A stretch of DNA of 64,000 nucleotides from Burkholderiales bacterium (GTDB lineage: Bacteria > Pseudomonadota > Gammaproteobacteria > Burkholderiales > Burkholderiaceae_C). The position numbers were made by a program, and so were the translations under genes. Shown piece after piece: positions 1-10,522 of the stretch. The notes beneath the pieces were generated by a model. It had not been told where the DNA came from. It saw only the letters and a program-made list of their open reading frames with translations, and did not search any database. Where the stretch lies: positions 1-64,000 of the forward strand of contig RXJW01000046.1 of NCBI GenBank assembly GCA_003963005.1. The letters are read 5' to 3'. The first letter of the stretch is position 1; every line of letters starts with the position of its first letter.

Positions 1-99
1 CGCGTCATCAACGCCGACGCCAAGCTGAAGGAAATCTTCGGCAAGGCCAAGGCCGACATGTTCGAGATGACCAAGCTGATCAACAGCCACCTGAAGTGA
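1..99 (+). CDS. SWIB/MDM2-domain protein, C-terminal end (partial)
   Basis: The window opens inside this gene; only the last 32 codons and a TGA stop are present. The visible tail contains INADAKLKEIFG and FEMTKLINSHLK, which match the C-terminal half of the SWIB/MDM2 fold found in small chromatin-associated proteins of Betaproteobacteria and chlamydiae. In this group the domain usually sits in a short Lys/Ala-rich protein that probably binds DNA. The family call rests only on the tail. A strong terminator follows 32 bases after the stop. Confidence 0.75.
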   Translation, partial: RVINADAKLKEIFGKAKADMFEMTKLINSHLK

Positions 100-131
100 T
101 GCAGCGCCGCGCGAGCGGCCTGTCTCCAACG

Positions 132-156
132 AAGCCCGGCTCGGCCGGGCTTTTTT
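132..156 (+). terminator. Rho-independent terminator of the SWIB gene
   Basis: Perfect 9-bp stem AAGCCCGGC/GCCGGGCTT with a 3-base TCG loop, running directly into six T residues. It ends the SWIB transcript and separates it from the receiver gene on the opposite strand. Confidence 0.9.
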
Positions 157-177
157 ATGGCCGCAGCCGTCCGTGCC

Positions 178-570
178 TCAGGCCAACAGCTGCTGCAGCG
201 CTGCCTGCAGCCTGGGCACGTCGATCGGCTTGAGCCAGTAGTCGTCGAACCCTGCATCACGCGCTGCGCGCACGACGCTGCCGGGGTCGTCCGCCGACAG
301 GGCGACCCAGCGCATGCCCGCCGCCGCAGCAGCCGTGCCTGCCTGCGCGCGTGCCTGGGCGATCAGTTCAAGCCCCGTCATGTCCGGCAGGTGCATGTCC
401 ACCAGCGCGAGCGTCGGGTGGCATTCGGCCAGCGCGGCCAGCGCCTCCTGCCCGCTCTCAGCGCAGCGCAACTCCCACCCCGGCAGCAGCCGGAACACCT
501 CCTCCATCAGGATCAGGTGGATCCGGTCGTCTTCGACGTAGAGCACCAGCGGGGTGGCACGGTCAGGCAT
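178..570 (-). CDS. Single-domain response regulator (receiver only)
   Basis: A 130-residue CheY-like receiver with no output domain. Visible landmarks are the acidic pair at E13/D14, the phospho-acceptor D58 in LVDMHLPDMTG, the switch position S92 in VALSAD and K114 in YWLKP, so the active site looks complete. Stand-alone receivers relay phosphate to a kinase, a phosphotransfer protein or a target by direct binding. No kinase gene adjoins it, so the partner must be elsewhere. The gene converges on the SWIB terminator. The function of the domain is secure; the pathway is unknown. Confidence 0.85.
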   Translation of the reverse strand: MPDRATPLVLYVEDDRIHLILMEEVFRLLPGWELRCAESGQEALAALAECHPTLALVDMHLPDMTGLELIAQARAQAGTAAAAAGMRWVALSADDPGSVVRAARDAGFDDYWLKPIDVPRLQAALQQLLA

Positions 571-732
571 GTCAGGGGGCGCAGAGCCATCGGGTTCGCC
601 GTCACGATAGCAGCAGAGTCCTGCGCCGCCGCGAGCCCGCGGGCTGCCGTTTTTCTCGCTTTTGCGTGATTTATCTCACCCGCGCCTCCCCCCTTCTTCA
701 AGGGAGGGTCCTCAAGGAAAAACCCTGAATAT

Positions 733-746
733 CCCTAGTATTAGGG
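733..746. promoter_or_regulatory. Inverted repeat CCCTA-N4-TAGGG upstream of a PEP-CTERM gene
   Basis: A perfect 5-bp inverted repeat with a GTAT spacer lies 44 bases before the start of the MHFG PEP-CTERM gene. A related CCCCT-N5-AGGGG repeat precedes the other PEP-CTERM gene at 61696. It is a candidate operator; no binding protein is identified. Confidence 0.35.
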
Positions 747-790
747 CCACGGCAACCACCCCGGGCGCCTAGCTTTGTTTCAACCGTTTC

Positions 791-1597
791 ATGTCTGTTC
801 TTGTCACGTTCGCGCTCGCCGTTTCTGCCGGAGCCACGCTGCCGCAATGCAGCTGGGATCGCCCCGGTGTGAACCCGTTCATGGGTGATGTCGTCGCGGC
901 CGTGGATCGCTACACGGACATGCCGGCCGCCACCCGGGCCAAGCTCAAGGCGCGCATGAAGGCGCGCAGCTACGACGACATCGCCCTGATCGAGCGCGAC
1001 AGCATCACCGGCCGGGCAGCCTATGCGCCCGAGATCCGCGACATGCATTTCGGCCCGGGCGCGGTCTGCCGCACCGTCACGCGCACGAAATGGACGGCCA
1101 GTACCCAGGAGCGCGGTCTCGTCTATTGCGAAGATGGTCAGTGCATCCTCGTGCCGACGGTCTGCCGCAACGTGAGCCGCATCCGTCGCCTGGACAAGCC
1201 CAACGCCGTCGCGCCGGCGCAGGCGGTGAACCTGGCCTCGTCGACCCGTGAAGGCGAGGAGGTCGCGCCGCTGATGTTCGAACCCCCGGCCGCGGGTCCG
1301 ATGGTGGAGCCGCCCAGCTTTGCCTCGACATCGGGCGTGCCGTCGCTCGCGCCCACCGTGCCGAGCGACGGGGGCTTGCGCCTGGCCGCCGGACCGGGAC
1401 CGTCGCCACTCGCCACGCCGGGCGCCAGCCCTGCCCCTGTGACCGGCGGCATTCCGTCGCTGCCACCGGGCCGCCCGACGACGACGGATGCTGCGCCGCC
1501 GCCCGAGACCGTCCCCAGCGTGCCCGAGCCGGGCACGTGGGCGCTGATCCTCGTGGGCGTCGGCGTCGTGGCCCTGCGTACCCGCCAGCGCCGTTGA
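791..1597 (+). CDS. MHFG-family PEP-CTERM exported protein
   Basis: A 268-residue protein with a short hydrophobic N-terminal export segment. The Cys-containing core carries the diagnostic string RDMHFGPG (about residues 80-86), followed by a long Pro/Ala/Ser-rich linker. The C-terminal tripartite tag is VPEPGTW, one membrane span and an RTRQRR tail. PEP-CTERM tags are recognised by exosortase, which transfers the protein to the cell surface or exopolysaccharide matrix in biofilm-forming proteobacteria. The core has several Cys residues that could form disulfides. No upstream in-frame start was seen, so ATG 791 is used. The biochemical role of the MHFG core is unknown. An inverted repeat lies just upstream. 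Confidence 0.85.
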   Translation: MSVLVTFALAVSAGATLPQCSWDRPGVNPFMGDVVAAVDRYTDMPAATRAKLKARMKARSYDDIALIERDSITGRAAYAPEIRDMHFGPGAVCRTVTRTKWTASTQERGLVYCEDGQCILVPTVCRNVSRIRRLDKPNAVAPAQAVNLASSTREGEEVAPLMFEPPAAGPMVEPPSFASTSGVPSLAPTVPSDGGLRLAAGPGPSPLATPGASPAPVTGGIPSLPPGRPTTTDAAPPPETVPSVPEPGTWALILVGVGVVALRTRQRR

Positions 1598-1608
1598 TCA
1601 GCGCGTGA

Positions 1609-4503
<2,895 letters not shown>

Positions 4504-4576
4504 GGCAGTTTTCACAAGCGAACCGGACATGATAGGCCGCCACAATGTTTCAGTCCCATCGACCGACATTGCGCGC

Positions 4577-6592
4577 ATGAAGAACTGCCTGGCCGCTGCG
4601 GCCTTGATCCTCGCCAGCCTCACGGCTGCCGCCCAACCGGCGGCAGCTCCGCCCCCACCCGCAGTGGCCCCGCCAACGGCGACAGCGTTCTTCAAGCGGG
4701 CCGCCATCCGGGCACCCAAGCTCAGCCCGAGCGGCCGCTATCTCGCCATCCAGGCTGCGGGCAAGGGTGACCGCATGTGGCTCGCCATGCTCGACCTGCA
4801 GACGATGCAGCCGCCCAAGTTCATCGCCGGCTTCAACGATGCCGACATCGCCAGCCATGACTGGATCAACGAAGACCGCCTCGTCTTCACGATCTCGGAT
4901 TCCCCCGACGGCAGCACGCGCGTCAACGGGCAGGGCCTGTGGGCTGTCAACCGTGACGGCACGCAGCAGCGCCAGCTGATCAAGACCGACTGGCTCTTCG
5001 TGACCGAAGGCAGCCAGATCGTGGACCGCCGTCTGGAGGTCAACTGGACGCTGCTCAGCGTGCCGCCCGATCTGCAGGGCAACGAGGTGTTCGTCGTGCG
5101 CTGGCCCTGGTCCAACGAGCGTGACACCGGCGTTCAGTTGGCCCGTCTGGACACCCGCAGCGGCCAATTGCGCAACCTGAGCGCGGGCGTTCCCGACCAC
5201 AGTGTCCAGTGGCTGCTCGACTGGCAGGGCGAGCCGCGCGTCATCGACACCCAGTGGGAGGGCCGTAGCCGCGTCTACCGTCGCGACGAGGCCGGGCGCT
5301 GGCAGCCCTGGTTCGAGGACGACCCGCAGGCCCGCCGGCAGCCGATGCCGATCTGGCTCGGACCGGATCAGCAATGGCTGGGTGAGCAGAGCTACCGCGG
5401 CTACAGCGCCATCTATCGCCTCGACGCCAGCACTGGCCGGGCCGACGGTGAACCCCTGGTCGCCACGCCGGGCTACGACTTCACGGGCCGGCTCATCACC
5501 GAGCCCGGCACCGGGCGGCTGCTGGGCGTGCGCTACGAAACCGACGCCCCGGGCACCGTCTGGTTCGACAAGGCGATGAAGGCCCACCAGGCCGAGATCG
5601 ATGCCCGGCTGCCGGGCACCGTCAACCTCATCGAATGCCTGCGCTGCGTCTCGGCCTCGCATCTGGTCGTCACGTCGCTGTCCGACGTCCGCCCGGCCAC
5701 CTATTCGCTCTACAGCACGGCCGACAAGACCCTGCAGCCGCTCGTCGGCCCCCGGGTGGACCTGCCGGTGGCGGCCATGGGGCAGCGGGACTACCACCGC
5801 ATCAAGGCCCGTGATGGGCTGACCTTGCCGGTGCTGGTCACCCAACCGGCGGGCGGCCTCAAGGGAGCTGCGCCGACCGTCGTGCTCGTGCATGGCGGCC
5901 CCTGGGTGCGTGGTACGGCCTGGCGGTGGGAGCCCAGCGCCCAGTTCCTGGCCAGCCGCGGTTACCTTGTGCTGGAGCCGGAGTTCCGCGGCAGCGCCGG
6001 CTTCGGTTTCAAGCATTTCCGCGCGGGCTGGAAGCAATGGGGCCTGTCGATGCAGGACGACCTCGCCGACGCCCTCGCCTGGGCCGTCAAGCAGGGCTGG
6101 GCCGACCCCCAGCGGGCCTGCATCATGGGCGCCAGCTACGGCGGCTACGCCGCCATGATGGCCGCCGTCTCGCAAGGTGACCTCTTCAAGTGCGCCGTCA
6201 ACTGGGTCGGCGTGACCGACATCGGTCTGATGTCCAGCATCAGCTGGAGCGATGCCTCGGACCAGTGGAAAAAATATGGCATGAAGCGCCTCGTGGCCGA
6301 TCCGGAGGTCGACGCCGAGCAGATGAAGAAGACCTCCCCGCTCGCGCGTGCCAAGGAAATCCGCATGCCGCTGCTGATGGCCTACGGTGGCGAGGACCGC
6401 CGCGTGCCGCTGAAGCACGGCACCGACATGAAAGCCGCCCTGCGGCCGGACCAGCCGCTCGAATGGGTGGTCTACCCGGAGGAGGGCCACGGCTGGTTCA
6501 ACCTCAAGACGAACGAAGACTTCTGGGGCCGGGTCGAGCGCTTCCTGGCGCGGCACATCGGCCCCGACACCGCGGCGAAGACATCCCCGTGA
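4577..6592 (+). CDS. S9-family (prolyl-oligopeptidase-type) exported serine peptidase
   Basis: A 671-residue protein with a signal peptide ([19 protein letters not shown]), an N-terminal beta-propeller-like region and a C-terminal alpha/beta hydrolase domain. The catalytic triad is visible: Ser520 in [11 protein letters not shown], Asp607 in YGGEDRRVP and His638 in EEGHGW. S9 enzymes cleave short peptides, often after Pro or Ala, and the signal peptide places this one in the periplasm or beyond. The start is the ATG just before the signal peptide. It overlaps the next, paralogous peptidase by four bases, so the two are translationally coupled. The natural substrate is unknown. Confidence 0.93.
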   Translation: MKNCLAAAALILASLTAAAQPAAAPPPPAVAPPTATAFFKRAAIRAPKLSPSGRYLAIQAAGKGDRMWLAMLDLQTMQPPKFIAGFNDADIASHDWINEDRLVFTISDSPDGSTRVNGQGLWAVNRDGTQQRQLIKTDWLFVTEGSQIVDRRLEVNWTLLSVPPDLQGNEVFVVRWPWSNERDTGVQLARLDTRSGQLRNLSAGVPDHSVQWLLDWQGEPRVIDTQWEGRSRVYRRDEAGRWQPWFEDDPQARRQPMPIWLGPDQQWLGEQSYRGYSAIYRLDASTGRADGEPLVATPGYDFTGRLITEPGTGRLLGVRYETDAPGTVWFDKAMKAHQAEIDARLPGTVNLIECLRCVSASHLVVTSLSDVRPATYSLYSTADKTLQPLVGPRVDLPVAAMGQRDYHRIKARDGLTLPVLVTQPAGGLKGAAPTVVLVHGGPWVRGTAWRWEPSAQFLASRGYLVLEPEFRGSAGFGFKHFRAGWKQWGLSMQDDLADALAWAVKQGWADPQRACIMGASYGGYAAMMAAVSQGDLFKCAVNWVGVTDIGLMSSISWSDASDQWKKYGMKRLVADPEVDAEQMKKTSPLARAKEIRMPLLMAYGGEDRRVPLKHGTDMKAALRPDQPLEWVVYPEEGHGWFNLKTNEDFWGRVERFLARHIGPDTAAKTSP

Positions 6593-8619
6593 AACCCTGT
6601 TCACTTCTGACGCTGGCCCTCGCCCTGGCCGGCCCGCTGGCTCACGCCGAGCCGCCCTCGATTGCCGACTTCCAGCGTCCGCCCGCGTTCTCGGGGCCGG
6701 TGCTGTCACCGGACGGCAAGCATGTCGCGGCCATCATCAACCCGGACGGCAAGACCACGGCGCTGGCCGTCGTCGACACGGACAAGCCGAGCGAGGCCAC
6801 ACCGCTCAAGGCCTTCGGTCAAGCCGACATCCGCGACATCTACTGGCTCGACAACGATCGGCTGGCGTTCACCGTGCGTTCGCGTGTCGACGGCGAGGGC
6901 TGGCGCGTGCCACCGGGCCTGTGGACGGTCCACCGCGACGGCAGCGGCTTCAAGCAGTGGGTCGACGCCGGGCCCCAGAGCCTGCTGTGGCGTTTCGTCG
7001 AGACGCCGCAGGGCGGCCGTGCCTTGCAGCGCAGCCGAGAGGGCTTCGGCAGCACTGACAGCACGCCGCAGAACAAGCGCCTGCTAGATGCCGGCTGGAG
7101 CCTCTTCCAGCCGCCTTCGCCGGCTCGTCCGGGCGAGCTCATCTTGCGCCGCTACGTGGCGGACGGGCAGGGGCTGGCCAGCCATGCCGATCTGCTGCGC
7201 CTGGACGCTGCCACGGGTGAACGCAAGCCGCTGACCGAGGGCGCACCCGCGAAGGTGTTGGACTGGGTGCTCGACGCCGCCGGACAGCCCGCCTTCGCGA
7301 TGGGCACGGACGGCCGTGGCGGCAGCCGGGTGATGGCCCGTGCCGCCGATGGCAGCTGGTCGACCTGGAGCGAGACCGCTGACGGCGAGCCGCTGCGCCA
7401 GCCCCTGGCGATCGACCGTGCCGGACGCCTGTATCTGCTGGTGAGCGAGAACGGCCGCAAGGCGCTGCACCGGGCGGACAGCCTCGCGCCCGATGCCCCG
7501 ACCACACGGCTGGTCGGCTCGAGCGTCTACCGCGTGTCGCCGCGTCTGTTGCGCGACCTGGACACTGACGAGCTCATGGGCGTGCATTTCGAGGCCGACG
7601 TGCCCCAGACGGCCTGGTTCTCGCCCGTGCTGGCGGCGGCACAGGCCGAGATCGATCGCCGGTTGCCCGGGGCCGCCAACATCGTCAGCTGCCAGCGCTG
7701 CCTGGCCCTGCCCACGCTGCTGGTCACGTCCTTCAGCGACCGACGCCCGCCGCGCTATTTCCTGTTCAACCGCGAGTCCGGCACGCTCACGAGCCTGGCC
7801 TCGTCCATGCCGTGGTTGCCGGAAGGACGGCCGCGCCAAGTCGCCGCCACCTCGGCACGTGACGGTCTGCGCCTCCCCATCGTCGTCACCCATCCCGTGC
7901 AGGCGGCCCCGGGCCCGGCGCCGACCGTGCTGCTGGTCCACGGCGGTCCCTGGGTCCGCGGCAACCACTGGGCGTGGCAGGCCGAGCCCCAGTTCTATGC
8001 CTCGCGCGGCTATTTGGTGCTGGAGGCTGACTTCCGTGGCAGCGCGGGCTACGGCGGTCGCCATGAGCGCGCGGGCGACAAGCAGTGGGGCCTCAAGATG
8101 CAGGATGACCTGGACGATGTCGTCGCCTGGGCCGTCAAGCAGGGGCTGACCGACCCGCAACGGGTCTGCATCGTCGGGGCCAGCTACGGCGGATATGCCG
8201 CGCTGATGGGCCTGTCGCGCGGCCAGGTCGCTTGCGCCGTGGCGCAACTCGCACCGACCCACCTCAGCCTGCTCACCTCGCGCCATTGGGCCGACTTCGG
8301 CGAGGAAGCGCTCTACTACACCCTGCCCCGCCGCCTGGGCGACCCGGTGGCGGATGCCGCCCTGCTGCGCGCCAATTCACCGGTCAACCTGATCGACAAG
8401 CTCCAGGGGCCCCTGCTGTTGATGTACGGAGCGCTGGACACCCGTGTGCCGCTGGCCCATGGCACGGCGCTGCGCGATGCCCTCACCGCTGCCGGCCGGC
8501 CGCCGGAGTGGGTGGTCTACCCCGACGAAGGCCACGGCTTCTACAAGTGGGAGCACCAGCAGGACGCCTGGCGCCGCATCGAGGCCTTCCTGGCCACGCA
8601 TCTCGGCCCGAAGAACTAG
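6589..8619 (+). CDS. Second S9-family exported serine peptidase (tandem paralogue)
   Basis: A 676-residue paralogue of the preceding enzyme. It starts at a GTG that overlaps the upstream stop codon (GTGA). The signal peptide ends near AHA, followed by a divergent propeller region. The C-terminal hydrolase carries Ser532 in [11 protein letters not shown], Asp617 in GALDTRVP and His649 in DEGHGF. The two copies share the same layout and stretches such as [11 protein letters not shown], but the propellers differ strongly. This suggests an old duplication with divided substrate range. No ATG gives a better start, since the GTG directly precedes a good signal peptide. Confidence 0.92.
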   Translation: MKPCSLLTLALALAGPLAHAEPPSIADFQRPPAFSGPVLSPDGKHVAAIINPDGKTTALAVVDTDKPSEATPLKAFGQADIRDIYWLDNDRLAFTVRSRVDGEGWRVPPGLWTVHRDGSGFKQWVDAGPQSLLWRFVETPQGGRALQRSREGFGSTDSTPQNKRLLDAGWSLFQPPSPARPGELILRRYVADGQGLASHADLLRLDAATGERKPLTEGAPAKVLDWVLDAAGQPAFAMGTDGRGGSRVMARAADGSWSTWSETADGEPLRQPLAIDRAGRLYLLVSENGRKALHRADSLAPDAPTTRLVGSSVYRVSPRLLRDLDTDELMGVHFEADVPQTAWFSPVLAAAQAEIDRRLPGAANIVSCQRCLALPTLLVTSFSDRRPPRYFLFNRESGTLTSLASSMPWLPEGRPRQVAATSARDGLRLPIVVTHPVQAAPGPAPTVLLVHGGPWVRGNHWAWQAEPQFYASRGYLVLEADFRGSAGYGGRHERAGDKQWGLKMQDDLDDVVAWAVKQGLTDPQRVCIVGASYGGYAALMGLSRGQVACAVAQLAPTHLSLLTSRHWADFGEEALYYTLPRRLGDPVADAALLRANSPVNLIDKLQGPLLLMYGALDTRVPLAHGTALRDALTAAGRPPEWVVYPDEGHGFYKWEHQQDAWRRIEAFLATHLGPKN

Positions 8620-8779
8620 GAGTCTGCGCGGCAGAGCGTGGCGCTTCATCCGCGCCGCCTGCAGTTCGCCGCCCCAGTCTGACGGTTCATCGCAGACCCG
8701 TGGCGGCGCGGGCTCCGGTTGCCGAAACTGCTTCCATCGACACAGCAATTCCGCTGAGCGAACCCCGAAAGGAAGCCTC

Positions 8780-9022
8780 ATGAAAGCCACCGTCCTGATC
8801 CAAGCCGCTGCCGTTGCCGCCTTCGCCTTCACCGCCTTCGCGGCCAGCGCTGCCCCGCAGGAAATCCAGAAGCTGCCGCGCGTCGTCATCACCGGCAAGG
8901 CCAAGCTGCAGGCGGTCGAAGTGGCCCAACTGCCGCGTGTCGTCGTGACCGGTTACGCCGTGCGTGACGTCGCCCTGGTGGAGCAGCTGCCCCGCGTGAC
9001 CATCACCGCCCGCCGCGCCTGA
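8780..9022 (+). CDS. Small exported protein with three TonB-box-like LPRVVxTG repeats
   Basis: An 80-residue protein preceded by a good ribosome site (GGAAG, 8771-8775). Residues 1-25 form a signal peptide ending ASA. The mature part is almost only three repeats: LPRVVITG (32-39), LPRVVVTG (51-58) and LPRVTITA (70-77), spaced exactly 19 residues apart. The repeat closely resembles the segment after the signal peptide in TonB-dependent receptors, including the two encoded in this window (LERVEVTG and LPPVKVQG). A second small protein with the same motif lies at 24127. I know of no assigned function; a periplasmic TonB or receptor interactor is my inference. Confidence 0.7.
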   Translation: MKATVLIQAAAVAAFAFTAFAASAAPQEIQKLPRVVITGKAKLQAVEVAQLPRVVVTGYAVRDVALVEQLPRVTITARRA

Positions 9023-9060
9023 GCCCTGCCGATGACGATGCAGACCTCCGCAAAAACCCG

Positions 9061-9115
9061 AGCCGACTCGCCGGCGCAGCAGGCCGGGCGGCCTTTCTGC
9101 GCCGACGAGTCGGCT
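9061..9115. repeat. Long near-perfect inverted repeat (19-bp arms) with a nested hairpin
   Basis: Arms at 9061-9079 and 9097-9115 are complementary at 18 of 19 positions. The 17-base loop holds a second hairpin, AGGCC-GGGC-GGCCT (9081-9094). There is no T-run on the right side. On the minus strand the arm is followed by CGGGTTTTTG, so it could terminate leftward transcription. More likely it insulates the small exported-protein gene from the cyclase gene, or acts as an RNA structure at the mRNA end. Confidence 0.6.
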
Positions 9116-9175
9116 TGGCGTGCAAATTTCACACAACTCTGAAAGACAATCCGGGCTTCTGACGGGAGCCCGCTT

Positions 9176-10426
9176 GTGAAAGAAGAGCTGCGCAAACGCC
9201 GGTCCTGGCTGGATGGCTTCATGGCCTATCCCGCTCCCGCCGGCCTGAGTGAAACCACGCTGCGCGACAACATCATCCTGCTGGACCAGGCGCTCTACGC
9301 CCTCTGGAACCTGGGTGACAACCTCATCTACGCCTGGACGCCGGAGGCGCGCGGCCTGCGCGTGCTGGTGGCGCCGCATCAGATGCTGACCGAGTACGCG
9401 CTCGGCGACGGCACGCTGCCGATGAACGAGGTGCAGCGCCGCACCAAGCTGCTGGACAAGCTGCTGTCCAACCAGGAGCACCTGGACGCCCAGGCCTTCG
9501 ACGCCGTCGCGATGGCGCTGGACATCACGCCCCGCCTGATCTCCCTGCCCTTCTCGCCCGAGCGCGGCCTCGGTCTGCCGCTGATCGCCGCGATCGCCGC
9601 GCGCTACGGCATCCGCCTCGTCGAAGACCGTGCCGTCATCCTGTTCGACGCCGTCGGCTTCTCACTGCTGACGCCGCTGCAGCAGGTGGTGCAGCTCAAC
9701 AGCCTGTCCTGCTCGGTGAACGCGGCCTACGCCAAGCTGCTGGACCGCGAGATCAACATCAACTTCGCGCGCACCACCACGGGCGACGGCTTCTACATCT
9801 GGAACCGCATGCGCGGCGTGGAGGCCAACGTCGAGCTGTACCAGCTCATGCAGTTCATCCTCGCCGACAACGCCATCGCCCGCGAGCGTGCGACGCGACC
9901 CGAGTCGGTGCCCAAGCTGCGCGCCTGCTTCCACGTCGGCTCGCACTACGAGTTCTACCAATCCGAGGGCCTGAACCCCACCTCGTTCAGCTACTTGGTC
10001 GGGCAGGTCACGATCGAGCTGGCCCGCATGATCGAGCGCGCCCAGCCGGGGCAGATCCTGGTGGGCAAGTTCAACACGATGATGCACGACGCCACCACCG
10101 GCGAAGACGTGCGCATCGACAGCCTGGACTTCGTCGAGCGCACGCGCGCGCCGCTGCGCAGCCTCAACGGCTTGAAGCTCGCCGGCTCCGAGGTCGACGA
10201 GATCGCCTGCTACCTCACCGGCCGGCGCGACTCCACCGGCCTGTGGGGCATCAGCGAATACCACATGGCCGACAAGCATGGCCTGATCCACCGCGTCTAC
10301 AACGCCAAGATCAACATCCACCGGCGCAACGGCGAGCCGATCTACCTCGGCCTGCGGGAAGAGGACCTGCCCGCCGACGCCCCGCGCACCACGGCGGACA
10401 CCGATTTCAGCCCGCTGCAGGTCTGA
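9176..10426 (+). CDS. Divergent nucleotide-cyclase-like protein
   Basis: A 416-residue soluble protein starting at GTG with GGGAG seven bases upstream. Residues 150-320 resemble a class III adenylate/guanylate cyclase homology domain. AVILFDAVGFSLLTPLQ has a candidate metal Asp158, and TTGDGFYIWNR carries Asp204. The later stretch PGQILVGKF matches the end of the cyclase fold. The first 140 residues are a separate domain I do not recognise. Because only part of the cyclase consensus is visible, the protein could make cAMP or cGMP or be a catalytically dead sensor. It lies 96 bases ahead of a second cyclase-domain gene on the same strand, which suggests a linked role. Confidence 0.55.
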   Translation: MKEELRKRRSWLDGFMAYPAPAGLSETTLRDNIILLDQALYALWNLGDNLIYAWTPEARGLRVLVAPHQMLTEYALGDGTLPMNEVQRRTKLLDKLLSNQEHLDAQAFDAVAMALDITPRLISLPFSPERGLGLPLIAAIAARYGIRLVEDRAVILFDAVGFSLLTPLQQVVQLNSLSCSVNAAYAKLLDREININFARTTTGDGFYIWNRMRGVEANVELYQLMQFILADNAIARERATRPESVPKLRACFHVGSHYEFYQSEGLNPTSFSYLVGQVTIELARMIERAQPGQILVGKFNTMMHDATTGEDVRIDSLDFVERTRAPLRSLNGLKLAGSEVDEIACYLTGRRDSTGLWGISEYHMADKHGLIHRVYNAKINIHRRNGEPIYLGLREEDLPADAPRTTADTDFSPLQV

Positions 10427-10522
10427 GGCCCCACGCGTGGCGCCCGGCGTGCTGGAGTTGTCGCTCCAAACGCATGCTTTTCGTCGCGGTGCGGGGTCAC
10501 AGCAGCTAGCATCCTCCGCGCT

